Source of the DNA: Candidatus Kuenenbacteria bacterium CG10_big_fil_rev_8_21_14_0_10_36_11
GTDB lineage: Bacteria > Patescibacteriota > Patescibacteriia > UBA2196
Length of the DNA stretch: 38,715 nt
Assembly: GCA_002778535.1 (NCBI GenBank)
Contig: PFBP01000039.1
Coordinates: forward strand, 5,695 to 44,409
Direction: 5' to 3'
The translations under genes and the position numbers were made by a program. Position 1 is the stretch's first letter. Each line of letters starts with the position of its first letter. The notes beneath the pieces are model-generated. The model made no database searches. It had not been told where the DNA came from and saw only the letters and a list, made by a program, of their open reading frames with translations. Of the stretch, positions 1-6,279 are shown one piece after another.

Positions 1-37
1 AAAATGAAAATAACAAAATTTAATTTTAAATAAAAAT

Positions 38-208
38 ATGTTAGTTTTTTTAGACGATTCAGGCGATCCTGGTTTTAAATTAGATCAAGGTTCAACCAGT
101 CATTTTGTTATAGCCATGGTCTGTTTTGACGATGAACTGGAAGCGGAGAAAACAGCCATTGCCATTAAAGAACTTAAAAGGGAATTAAAATTTAGCGAAC
201 AGAAAAGA
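38..208 (+). pseudogene. N-terminal remnant of a DUF3800 protein
   Basis: The first 55 or so residues read MLVFLDDSGDPGF...SHFVIAMVCF, the typical start of DUF3800 proteins (an early Asp-rich DDSGDPG motif, then a strand ending in the FVIA type). DUF3800 proteins are usually over 200 residues. Here the similarity stops near position 200, exactly where a candidate minus-strand small RNA and its terminator begin. The frame stays open to 493 but the rest translates antisense RNA and repeats, with no protein-like composition. I read it as a 5' fragment of a broken gene. DUF3800 proteins are often found near mobile or defence genes; their activity is not firmly established. Confidence 0.65.
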
Positions 209-298
209 GCCCAAAAAGGGCCTTTTCCAACCACGTCCCTATGTCCCATGTCGGGACCACGCCACCATCCGGTGACAGTTCAGGATACAGGTTTTTGT
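200..298 (-). ncRNA. candidate structured small RNA, unknown family
   Basis: A strong minus-strand promoter (305-334) would start transcription near 298, and a GC hairpin with a short U-run ends it near 203, giving an RNA of about 95 nt. On the minus strand the transcript contains hairpin GUCACC-GGAU-GGUGGC (plus coordinates 276-261), hairpin GUCCC-GACAU-GGGAC (257-243) and the terminator stem GGCCC/GGGCU. A second GGGAC at 239-235 could compete for the GUCCC arm. It lacks the signature of SRP RNA (no GGUCAGG...GGAAGG...AGCAGCC), is too short for RNase P RNA or tmRNA, and has no clear hammerhead core. It lies antisense to the tail of the DUF3800 remnant. Confidence 0.5.
203..226 (-). terminator. 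intrinsic terminator of the candidate small RNA
   Basis: On the minus strand a run of A is followed by GGCCC-UUUUU-GGGCU and CUUUU, a short GC stem with a modest U-tract. Confidence 0.5.
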
Positions 299-304
299 AA
301 TTTC

Positions 305-334
305 AGTATAGCATATTATTTTAAATCCTGTCAA
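305..334 (-). promoter_or_regulatory. sigma70-type promoter with extended -10
   Basis: Minus-strand TTGACA (334-329), 18-nt spacer, TATACT (310-305) preceded by TGC (extended -10). It faces no protein gene, only the candidate small RNA. Confidence 0.7.
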
Positions 335-347
335 ATCAAGTTATCCA

Positions 348-372
348 CCGCCCAAATCGGGCGGTTTTTTAT
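348..372 (+). terminator. intrinsic terminator
   Basis: CCGCCC-aaatc-GGGCGG followed by TTTTTT. It would end plus-strand transcription through the DUF3800 remnant and insulates the minus-strand promoter immediately upstream. Confidence 0.7.
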
Positions 373-375
373 TTG

Positions 376-429
376 TCCCCTCCTTTTCAAGGAGGGGAGA
401 CACGACGAAGTCGTGACAGGGGTGGTTAT
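376..429. repeat. double-palindrome intergenic repeat
   Basis: Two adjacent inverted repeats: CCCCTCCTT (377-385) with AAGGAGGGG (389-397), then CACGAC/GTCGTG (401-415), followed by caggggtggttata. The layout looks like a dispersed REP-type element; no second copy is seen in this window. Confidence 0.4.
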
Positions 430-462
430 AATGGGGCGGTTATTTTTGGTTAACATTAGCCG

Positions 463-548
463 TTTGAAAAAGTCAAGTGCTAATTATGAATAAATTAAAT
501 AAAATATCCAAATTAATTTATTCTATTTTTTACCTTGACTTTTTCAAA
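463..548. repeat. 15-bp perfect inverted repeat
   Basis: TTTGAAAAAGTCAAG (463-477) is the exact reverse complement of CTTGACTTTTTCAAA (534-548). The right arm contains the -35 box of the promoter at 535-563. Confidence 0.5.
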
Positions 549-563
549 AATCAATGCTAAAAT
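535..563 (+). promoter_or_regulatory. sigma70-type promoter
   Basis: TTGACT (535-540), 17-nt spacer, TAAAAT (558-563) with a TGC extended -10. The predicted start is near 570, 2 nt before a small ORF at 572. Confidence 0.6.
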
Positions 564-571
564 CAAGGCAT

Positions 572-631
572 ATGAGCGTATATCAAAAAATTATAAATGA
601 ATTTATTTTAGGGTCTTGTCTAGCAAATTAA
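572..631 (+). CDS. possible 19-residue leaderless small ORF or gene remnant
   Basis: ATG at 572 opens MSVYQKIINEFILGSCLAN and a TAA stop. It lies 2 nt after the predicted start site of a good promoter (535-563), the same geometry as the leaderless genes elsewhere in the window. It ends just before the TATAAT of the sppA-like gene. It could be a leader peptide, a true micro-ORF, or the first codons of a deleted gene. No family recognised. Confidence 0.25.
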   Translation: MSVYQKIINEFILGSCLAN

Positions 632-640
632 TGATATAAT
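632..640 (+). promoter_or_regulatory. extended -10 for the sppA-like gene
   Basis: TGA-TATAAT (TATAAT at 635-640) predicts a start at 647, one nt before ATG 648. No convincing -35. Confidence 0.5.
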
Positions 641-647
641 GCTAGAT

Positions 648-1516
648 ATGCTCATTAAATATAGCCAATTAAGTGATTACAAAATAAAAAAGTTTTTAAA
701 CTTACTGGTATTGCAGTTTTGGTTTTTATAGTAATTTCCTTTTGTGTTGGGTTGTTTTTCATTTTTATTGGCGATGATAGTGAAGAAATCACTGCTGAAG
801 AATCTGCAGAACAAGAAAATTGCAATGTCTATGGCGTTGTTTTGCATGGCGAATTGGTTACCTATATTCCTCAAAATGATTTTAATGAGAGCGGCTCTGT
901 AATAACTGATAAAGTTGCTTCAGAGGATTTGGTTTATTACATTGACCAAGCGGAAAAAGATGAAAAAATTAAAGCCATTGTTTTAGAAATAGATTCTTAC
1001 GGCGGCGGGCCGGTGGCTGATGAAGAAGTGGCTAATGCTTTGAAAAGAGCGACTAAACCAACCGTGGCTTTAATTAGAAGCGCTGGTTTGTCCGCGGCTT
1101 ATTATGCCGCCACTGGCGCCGATGTTATTTTTGCGGCCAAAGAATCAGATGTCGGCAGTATCGGCGTCACTCTTTCATATCTGGATTATGCTAAACAAAA
1201 CCAAAATAATGGCGCAACTTTTAATCAGATAAGTTCTGGAAAATACAAGGACTTGATGAACCCTGATAAACTGCTCACTGACGAAGAGAAATCTTTACTT
1301 ATGAGAGATGTTGAAATCATAAAAAAAAATTTTATTAAAGCGGTGGCAGAGAACAGAAAATTAGATATTAACAAAGTTAGGGTATTGGCTGATGGTTCTT
1401 CAATGCTTGGTGAGATGGCTTTGAAAAATGGTTTGATTGATAGGATTGGCGGGTATTATGAAGTTAAAGAATATTTAAAAGAACAGATTGGAGAAGAGGT
1501 GGAGATTTGCTGGTAA
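648..1516 (+). CDS. sppA: SppA-like signal peptide peptidase (S49), frameshifted near start
   Basis: Membrane-anchored serine protease of family S49, which degrades cleaved signal peptides and membrane protein fragments. Counting residues from TTG 719: glycine-rich SYGGGPVAD at 93-101; catalytic Ser125 in SAGLSAAYYAATGAD; catalytic Lys177 in SGKYKD. The 52-residue Ser-Lys spacing matches B. subtilis SppA (Ser147/Lys199). In the main frame the only conventional start after the stop at 674 is TTG 719, which would cut into the transmembrane segment (KLTGIAVLVFIVISFCVG). The ATG at 648, directly after a TATAAT, opens a different frame reading MLIKYSQLSDYKIKK. One extra A in the A-run at 686-691 would join the two as ...DYKIKKVFKLTGIAVLVF, a natural N-terminus (about 289 residues). 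So a one-base deletion, an assembly error or slippage is likely. Confidence 0.8.
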
Positions 1517-1525
1517 AATAATTTT

Positions 1526-1557
1526 AAAAAATTCTTCATTATTTGAGGGATTTTTTT
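1526..1557 (+). terminator. intrinsic terminator after the sppA-like gene
   Basis: AAAAAATTCTTC (1526-1537) pairs with GAGGGATTTTTT (1545-1556), with some G-U pairs and a 7-nt loop; the U-run is part of the stem. Confidence 0.5.
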
Positions 1558-1577
1558 GTTGGATGATAAAGATTTTT

Positions 1578-1607
1578 CTGGATCCTGACTTTCGTCAGGA
1601 TGACAAA
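1578..1607. repeat. GTCATCCTGA-type palindromic repeat
   Basis: Core ATCCTGACTTTCGTCAGGAT, an imperfect palindrome. In inverse orientation it is nearly identical to the element at 16969-16995, and related to those at 10733, 21298, 23283, 23329, 29985 and 34962. Confidence 0.65.
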
Positions 1608-1673
1608 CAAGAGCGGGAATGATAATAAAATTTCCTTGTTTTTATCTGCTAAAATGCTAATATGTTAATAAGT

Positions 1674-1679
1674 TAAAAT
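1674..1679 (+). promoter_or_regulatory. -10 box for mrdA
   Basis: TAAAAT ends 6 nt before ATG 1686, so the predicted start site is the A of the ATG. No clear -35. Confidence 0.4.
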
Positions 1680-1685
1680 GTTTTT

Positions 1686-3614
1686 ATGACTAATCATTTT
1701 GCCACGCCAGAAGATTTATTAAAAACTTCAAAAAAATATCATGCTGAAAGCAATCAAGCGGGCGGTGATGGTTTTTTTATGGATAAAAAATACACTGGCA
1801 GTGTCAGCCGGCTGGCTTTAGCGCCTAAAGTTAGATTTTCTTTTTTAATGATTGTCTTGGCAGTTTTTTTGCTTTGGGCAAGGGTTTTTTATTTGCAGAT
1901 TAATAAGGGCGTGGAGTTTCGCGGCGAGGCCGAAGGCAATCGCATCAGAAGCGAAATTGTTCTGGGACCGCGCGGTTTGTTTTATGATCGCCATCGCATG
2001 CCCTTGACTGTTAACCAGCCGCAGTTCAGTTTGGTGTTAGAAAGAAATTATTTGGTTCAAGCTTTGAGGGACAAAATTTTTAACAGGCAGGAGCTGGTTC
2101 AAAAAATAGTTTTAGCCACTGGTCTTCAAGAGAAAGCAGTCAGAGAAAAAGTGGTACGATTTCTGGATAATGAAAATGGCCCGGCTCTTGATTTTGAACT
2201 TGATTATAATAAAGCCATGGTTTTTAAAGCCGGCAGCCAGGAATCGCTTGACTGGCAATTAGAAATAAGATCAGAACGGCAATATCTTGATGGTTATAGT
2301 TTAGGCCACATTTTGGGTTATTTGGGCCGCGTTGACCCGGTTGAATGGCCGCAACTCAAAAAAAATAATTATCAGTTCACTGATTTAATCGGGCAGGCTG
2401 GTTTGGAAAAACAATATGAAAAAGAATTGCGTGGCGAACCAGGCCGGCTTGATCATGAAGTGAATGCCAAAGGAGAAGAAATTAAAATTTTAGGACAAGA
2501 GCCAACTGTGCCTGGGGCTGATTTAATTTTAACTTTGGATTATGAGTTGACAAAAAAAATAAGTGAAATTTTAGGCCAAACAATTGCGCAGCTTAATTTA
2601 AACAAAGCCGCGGCTGTAGTTATTGATCCAAGCAACGGAGAGATTTTGGCTCTGGTTTCTCTGCCAGCGTTTGATAATAATCTTTTTACCAAACCAGCTT
2701 TGCATAATCAAGCATTAGATGCTCTTTTCAGCAACAAAAATCAGCCCATGTTTAACCGGGTCATTGCTGGCGAATATCCATCTGGCTCTACTATTAAACC
2801 AATGATTGCCGCGGCTGGTTTAGAGGAAGGATTGATTGCTAAAAATACCAAAGTTTTGAGTGTAGGTGGCTTGAGAATTGATAAATGGTTTTTTCCTGAT
2901 TGGAAAGCTGGGGGACATGGCATTACTAATGTGATTAAGGCCTTGGCCGAATCAGTAAATACTTTTTTTTATTATTTAGGCGGTGGCTATGAAGATTTCA
3001 AAGGTCTGGGTTTGGAAAAAATCGTGTCTTATGCTAAATTATTTGGTTTTGGCAGTGCATTAGGCATAGATCTGCCAGGAGAACAGGCAGGTTTTTTGCC
3101 AACTAAAGAATGGAAGGAACAGACTAAAAATGAGGCTTGGTATATTGGCGACACTTATCATTTATCAATTGGACAGGGTGATGTTTTGGTGACACCATTG
3201 CAGATAGCGAGTATGACTGCCACTATTGCTAATGGCGGCAAGGTCTATGAGCCGCATTTAGTCAAAGAAATTTTTTATTCAAAAATTAATAAAAAACAAA
3301 TTATTGAACCAAAAATTATCAGAAGCGATTTTATAAAAACAGAAAATTTAGATATTGTGCGCCAGGGCATGCGCCAGGCAGTCTTGAATGGTTCTGCCCG
3401 CGCCTTGGTTGATTTAAATTTTTCCACCGCGGCCAAAACAGGCACAGCCCAAGTTGGAGGAAATAATAGCCCGCACGCCTGGCTGACTGTTTTCGCGCCT
3501 TATGAAGCGCCGGAAATTGCTTTAACTGTTCTTATTGAAAATGGACAGGAAGGTTCTCTTACTGCTCTGCCAGCGGCTAAAGAAATTTTGGCTTGGTATT
3601 TTGGAAGAAAGTAG
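1686..3614 (+). CDS. mrdA: penicillin-binding protein 2 (peptidoglycan DD-transpeptidase)
   Basis: Class B penicillin-binding protein that cross-links peptidoglycan during elongation. 642 residues, a normal length. A single N-terminal transmembrane segment lies at about 51-70. The dimerisation domain follows (GPRGLFYDRHRMPL at 94-107; YSLGHILGYLGRV at 204-216; GLEKQYE at 239-245). The transpeptidase domain has all three motifs: SxxK as Ser368-T-I-Lys371 in YPSGSTIKP, SVN at 423-425, and KTGTAQ at 584-589. PBP2 rather than FtsI is favoured by the overall layout, but with no rodA beside it the distinction rests on sequence alone. A palindrome follows the stop. Confidence 0.92.
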   Translation: MTNHFATPEDLLKTSKKYHAESNQAGGDGFFMDKKYTGSVSRLALAPKVRFSFLMIVLAVFLLWARVFYLQINKGVEFRGEAEGNRIRSEIVLGPRGLFYDRHRMPLTVNQPQFSLVLERNYLVQALRDKIFNRQELVQKIVLATGLQEKAVREKVVRFLDNENGPALDFELDYNKAMVFKAGSQESLDWQLEIRSERQYLDGYSLGHILGYLGRVDPVEWPQLKKNNYQFTDLIGQAGLEKQYEKELRGEPGRLDHEVNAKGEEIKILGQEPTVPGADLILTLDYELTKKISEILGQTIAQLNLNKAAAVVIDPSNGEILALVSLPAFDNNLFTKPALHNQALDALFSNKNQPMFNRVIAGEYPSGSTIKPMIAAAGLEEGLIAKNTKVLSVGGLRIDKWFFPDWKAGGHGITNVIKALAESVNTFFYYLGGGYEDFKGLGLEKIVSYAKLFGFGSALGIDLPGEQAGFLPTKEWKEQTKNEAWYIGDTYHLSIGQGDVLVTPLQIASMTATIANGGKVYEPHLVKEIFYSKINKKQIIEPKIIRSDFIKTENLDIVRQGMRQAVLNGSARALVDLNFSTAAKTGTAQVGGNNSPHAWLTVFAPYEAPEIALTVLIENGQEGSLTALPAAKEILAWYFGRK

Positions 3615-3624
3615 GGACAGGCTA

Positions 3625-3652
3625 TTAGGCTGGGTTTTAAAACCCAGCCTAA
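3625..3652. repeat. 28-nt perfect palindrome (GGGTTTTAAAACCC family)
   Basis: TTAGGCTGGGTTTT followed by its exact reverse complement. A relative lies between genes at 22879-22908, one inside a gene at 19197-19224, and a shorter cousin at 17469-17489. It could also act as a terminator for mrdA, but there is no U-run. Confidence 0.7.
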
Positions 3653-3682
3653 AATATTTACCTATTTCGCTTGACAAGATAT

Positions 3683-3711
3683 TTCACATCTTGTATCTTG
3701 TATGTTATACA
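3683..3711 (+). promoter_or_regulatory. greA promoter
   Basis: TTCACA (3683-3688), 17-nt spacer, TATACA (3706-3711) with TGT extended -10. An alternative is TTGACA (3671-3676) with TATCTT (3694-3699), also 17 nt apart. Either gives a short leader before ATG 3734. Confidence 0.5.
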
Positions 3712-3733
3712 CAAATTAAACCATAATAATTTT

Positions 3734-4204
3734 ATGTCTCAAGAGCAAACATATATTACAAAAGAAGGCCTGGATAAATTAAAACAGGAATTGCATGAAT
3801 TAGTCCAAGTTAAAAGAAAAGAGGTGATTGCGAAAATTGAACAAGCCAAAGAATTTGGCGATTTAAGCGAGAACGCGGAATACCATGCGGCCAGAGACGA
3901 ACAAGCTTTTATTGAAGGCAGAATTGCCGAATTAAATAGTATTTTAAAAAATATTACTATTATTGAAGAAACCAAATCTTGCGGTTTAGTTTTGGTTGGT
4001 TCAAAAATTAGAATTATTGATGAAGATAATAAGATGGCGAAAGAATATAAAATAGTCGGTTCTGAAGAAGCTGATCCGACCCAGGGCCTAATCTCTAATG
4101 AATCGCCAATCGGACGGGCTTTCCTTGGCAAGAAAGCAGGCGATATAGTAGAAATTCAAACGCCTAGAGGTTGTTTAAAATACAAGATTACTGAAATTGT
4201 TTGA
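3734..4204 (+). CDS. greA: transcription elongation factor GreA
   Basis: Rescues backtracked RNA polymerase by stimulating cleavage of the nascent RNA 3' end. 156 residues, near the usual 158. The N-terminal coiled coil carries YITKEGLDKLKQEL, then GDLSENAEYHAARDEQAFIEGRI, the family signature with the acidic tip residues (the D and E of GDLSENAEY). The C-terminal FKBP-like domain contains IVGSEEADPTQGLISNESPIGRAFLGKKAGD. ATG 3734 was chosen over an in-frame upstream alternative start at 3671 because homology begins at MSQEQTYITKEG. The TGA stop overlaps the -35 box of the next promoter. Confidence 0.95.
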   Translation: MSQEQTYITKEGLDKLKQELHELVQVKRKEVIAKIEQAKEFGDLSENAEYHAARDEQAFIEGRIAELNSILKNITIIEETKSCGLVLVGSKIRIIDEDNKMAKEYKIVGSEEADPTQGLISNESPIGRAFLGKKAGDIVEIQTPRGCLKYKITEIV

Positions 4205-4228
4205 CAAATCGCGGCTATCGGTTATACT
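4201..4228 (+). promoter_or_regulatory. strong sigma70-type promoter overlapping the greA stop
   Basis: TTGACA (4201-4206) contains the greA stop TGA. A 16-nt spacer leads to TATACT (4223-4228). Predicted start near 4235, leader about 62 nt. Confidence 0.65.
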
Positions 4229-4256
4229 TTTTAATAAAATTATTTTTTTAAAGACG

Positions 4257-4279
4257 TTTCGCAGAATTAAACTGCGAAA
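4257..4279 (+). promoter_or_regulatory. leader hairpin TTTCGCAG/CTGCGAAA
   Basis: An 8-bp perfect stem with a 7-nt loop (aattaaa) in the 5' leader of the small zinc-ribbon gene. The core GCAG-7 nt-CTGC recurs in the typA leader at 10663-10677. Confidence 0.45.
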
Positions 4280-4296
4280 AATAATTTAATTTGTTT

Positions 4297-4449
4297 ATGA
4301 AAATCAAGGAATGCCGTTATTGTGGCATGCCTCTTGATGAGGAGGCCACGGATAAAATTTGCGACTATTGCCGTAATGACGAGGCCAGAGAAATGATCAA
4401 TTTGAGCGATGGCGAGGATGAAGAAGAAATGACATTGGAAGAATTTTAA
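4297..4449 (+). CDS. 50-residue zinc-ribbon protein with acidic tail
   Basis: The ORF reads MKIKECRYCGMPLDEEATDK then ICDYCRNDEAREM and an acidic tail ending EEMTLEEF. Two CxxC pairs (C6/C9 and C22/C25) form a compact zinc ribbon; the C-terminal half is rich in Glu and Asp. It has its own strong promoter (4201-4228), a leader hairpin and a terminator (4454-4485), which supports real expression. Acidic-tailed zinc ribbons often bind nucleic-acid machinery such as RNA polymerase or the ribosome, but here that is only a guess. Function unknown. Confidence 0.75.
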   Translation: MKIKECRYCGMPLDEEATDKICDYCRNDEAREMINLSDGEDEEEMTLEEF

Positions 4450-4453
4450 CAAA

Positions 4454-4485
4454 CCAAAACCCCGTTTAAACGGGGTTTTGGTTTT
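4454..4485 (+). terminator. intrinsic terminator
   Basis: CCAAAACCCCG (4454-4464), loop tttaaa, CGGGGTTTTGG (4471-4481), then TTTT. Confidence 0.8.
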
Positions 4486-4487
4486 GG

Positions 4488-4516
4488 TGGACAGAAAGCT
4501 GGTAAAAGATTACAAT
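4488..4516 (+). promoter_or_regulatory. promoter of the membrane glycosyltransferase
   Basis: TGGACA (4488-4493), 17-nt spacer, TACAAT (4511-4516). Predicted start near 4523, 2 nt before ATG 4525: a leaderless arrangement. Confidence 0.55.
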
Positions 4517-4524
4517 AGAATTAT

Positions 4525-6021
4525 ATGTTATCTTACCGTACACTTGAAATTATACCAGGAATCACTCTTTGGCTGACATTTATGACCGCTATTGTTTTAT
4601 CGTTTATCAAACCATTATGGGTGATTTATTTTATTTTGCTTTATGATTTATACTGGCTGATACGCATTATGTATTTTGTGCTTTATCTGTTTGTGGGTTT
4701 AAAAAGGTATCGGGCGGTTAATAAAACCAACTGGTTAACTGAAATTAAAAAAATAGGCGGCTATGAAAAATATTATCATTTAATAATCTTGCCGACTAAA
4801 GTTGAAAGTTATCAGGTTTTACGAGATACTCTTTTGGGTTTGGCGCACGCGGATTATGATACGAAAAAATTTATTGTTATTCTTTCTCGCGAATGCGGCG
4901 CGAGCGCTGGTCAATGTTTTGAAGATCAGTTCAGAGAAACTGCTAATCTTTTGCATCAGGAATTTGACGAAAAATTTTATCAGTTATTTGATATTATTCA
5001 TCCTTCGCCGCCGGCGACGGAACTGCGTGGCAAAGGTTCCAATGCCACTTGGGCCGTGAAGAAAATCAAAGCAGAGTTTATTGACCCCAATCATATTCCA
5101 GAGGAAAATATTATTGTTTCCAATTTTGATTCAGATACTTATGTTTATCCGCAATATTTTTCCAGACTAATGTATTTGTGGCTGACAGCGGATAATCCGC
5201 ATCATCATTCTTATCAGCCTTTGACTCTTTATAATAATAATATCTGGGACGCGTCGTCATTTGCGCGCGTGGTAGCCAATTCTACCACCTTCTGGCTCAT
5301 GGCTGATAAGGCCCGGCCAGAAAGATTGTTCACTTTTTCTTCGCATAGTATGAGTTTTAAAACATTAGTCGCGGTTGGCTATTGGGCAACAGATATTGTG
5401 ACCGAAGATTCGCGCATTTTTCTGCAGTGTTTTGAACATTATAACGGCGATTATTCTACGATTCCAATGTACGTGCCTATTTCTATGGACACTGTCATGG
5501 GCGAAACAATCTGGCAGACAATCAAAGGCCAGTATAAGCAAATGAGGCGCTGGGCATGGTCAGTAGAACATTTTCCCTGGATGATCACGCGCTTTAGCAG
5601 AAACAAAAATATTCCCTGGTTAAAAAAAATCAGATATTTATTCAATCAGACAGAAGGGCAATTTTCTTGGGCAACTGGGCCGGTTTTTATGTTGATTCTC
5701 GGCCGTTTGCCTTTGTACATTGCTTCATACCAAGGTTTAGAAAATGTGATTGTGCAGAATGCGCCGTTTGTAATGGAAACCATCATGGCCCTGGCCATGA
5801 TTGGCGTAATTTTTTCCGCCATTGTTAATGTGTATTTTTTGCCAGAGCGGCCGGCCCGATGCAAAAAAATTAAATGGCTGGCCATGGTCGCGCAATGGTT
5901 TTTACTGCCCATTACCATGATCGCGTTTGGTTCTGTGCCAGCAACTGACGCGCAAACAAGACTCATGCTTGGCGGTAAATTCAGATTAGGATTTGATGTA
6001 ACAATGAAACATAGGAAGTAG
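4525..6021 (+). CDS. membrane glycosyltransferase family 2 (processive type)
   Basis: 498 residues. Two N-terminal transmembrane segments (about 13-29 and 32-58), a cytosolic GT2 domain, and three or so C-terminal transmembrane segments (about 385-405, 425-448, 458-475). GT2 motifs are visible: IILPTKVESYQVL at the start of the nucleotide-sugar fold, the DxD-like FDSDT at 201-205, TEDS at 293-296 (catalytic base region) and QMRRW at 339-343, the QxxRW motif of cellulose- and hyaluronan-synthase-like enzymes. It probably polymerises or exports a surface polysaccharide. Substrate unknown. Flanked by its own terminator upstream and a tRNA gene downstream. Confidence 0.85.
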   Translation: MLSYRTLEIIPGITLWLTFMTAIVLSFIKPLWVIYFILLYDLYWLIRIMYFVLYLFVGLKRYRAVNKTNWLTEIKKIGGYEKYYHLIILPTKVESYQVLRDTLLGLAHADYDTKKFIVILSRECGASAGQCFEDQFRETANLLHQEFDEKFYQLFDIIHPSPPATELRGKGSNATWAVKKIKAEFIDPNHIPEENIIVSNFDSDTYVYPQYFSRLMYLWLTADNPHHHSYQPLTLYNNNIWDASSFARVVANSTTFWLMADKARPERLFTFSSHSMSFKTLVAVGYWATDIVTEDSRIFLQCFEHYNGDYSTIPMYVPISMDTVMGETIWQTIKGQYKQMRRWAWSVEHFPWMITRFSRNKNIPWLKKIRYLFNQTEGQFSWATGPVFMLILGRLPLYIASYQGLENVIVQNAPFVMETIMALAMIGVIFSAIVNVYFLPERPARCKKIKWLAMVAQWFLLPITMIAFGSVPATDAQTRLMLGGKFRLGFDVTMKHRK

Positions 6022-6034
6022 TAAATAAATTACT

Positions 6035-6077
6035 AATTTCTAATTACTAAAAAAATTTAATTTAGAAATTAGAAATT
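6035..6077. repeat. 11-bp inverted repeat before tRNA-Gln
   Basis: AATTTCTAATT (6035-6045) and AATTAGAAATT (6067-6077). AT-rich; may fold in the RNA downstream of the glycosyltransferase. Confidence 0.4.
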
Positions 6078-6091
6078 TGATATTTTATTAT

Positions 6092-6165
6092 TCGGGGATC
6101 GTCTAATGGCAGGACATCAGGCTCTGAACCTGAGAATCGAGGTCCGAATCCTTGTCCCCGAGCCA
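6092..6165 (+). tRNA. tRNA-Gln (anticodon CUG)
   Basis: Acceptor arms TCGGGGA (6092-6098) and TCCCCGA (6155-6161) pair perfectly, followed by discriminator G and an encoded CCA (6163-6165). Anticodon stem TCAGG/CCTGA encloses the loop CTCTGAA, giving anticodon CTG (6124-6126), reading CAG. The T arm contains GGTCCGAATCC. Length 74 nt including CCA. Confidence 0.95.
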
Positions 6166-6246
6166 AATTTTAATGTGAAGTAAATTTTTAATTTTTCAGT
6201 TTGGGCTTTATTATATTTGTTGTCATTTTACGTTTTTATTGAATTT

Positions 6247-6255
6247 TGCTATACT
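6247..6255 (+). promoter_or_regulatory. extended -10 of the BcgI-like operon
   Basis: TGC-TATACT (TATACT at 6250-6255); start near 6262, leader about 18 nt. The -35 is weak. Confidence 0.5.
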
Positions 6256-6279
6256 AATATGTAGTGGACAATTTATTAA

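Noticed and set aside
262..290. Minus-strand CTGTCACCGGATG resembles the start of a hammerhead ribozyme
   Set aside because: The required CUGANGA and GAAA core elements are absent; the match is to one stem only.
200..298. SRP (4.5S) RNA for the minus-strand small RNA
   Set aside because: Size fits but the conserved GGUCAGG and GGAAG-AGCAGCC apical loop are missing.
209..493. C-terminal part of the DUF3800 reading frame as real protein
   Set aside because: It translates the antisense of the small RNA, a terminator and palindromes; no DUF3800 similarity after residue 55.
674..676. UGA read as glycine (Gracilibacteria-type code) to extend the sppA-like frame upstream
   Set aside because: greA, DUF6485 and GT2-GT4 genes all end naturally at TGA, so UGA is a stop here.
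3671..3733. Longer N-terminus for greA
   Set aside because: The 21 extra residues translate promoter DNA and precede the family start.
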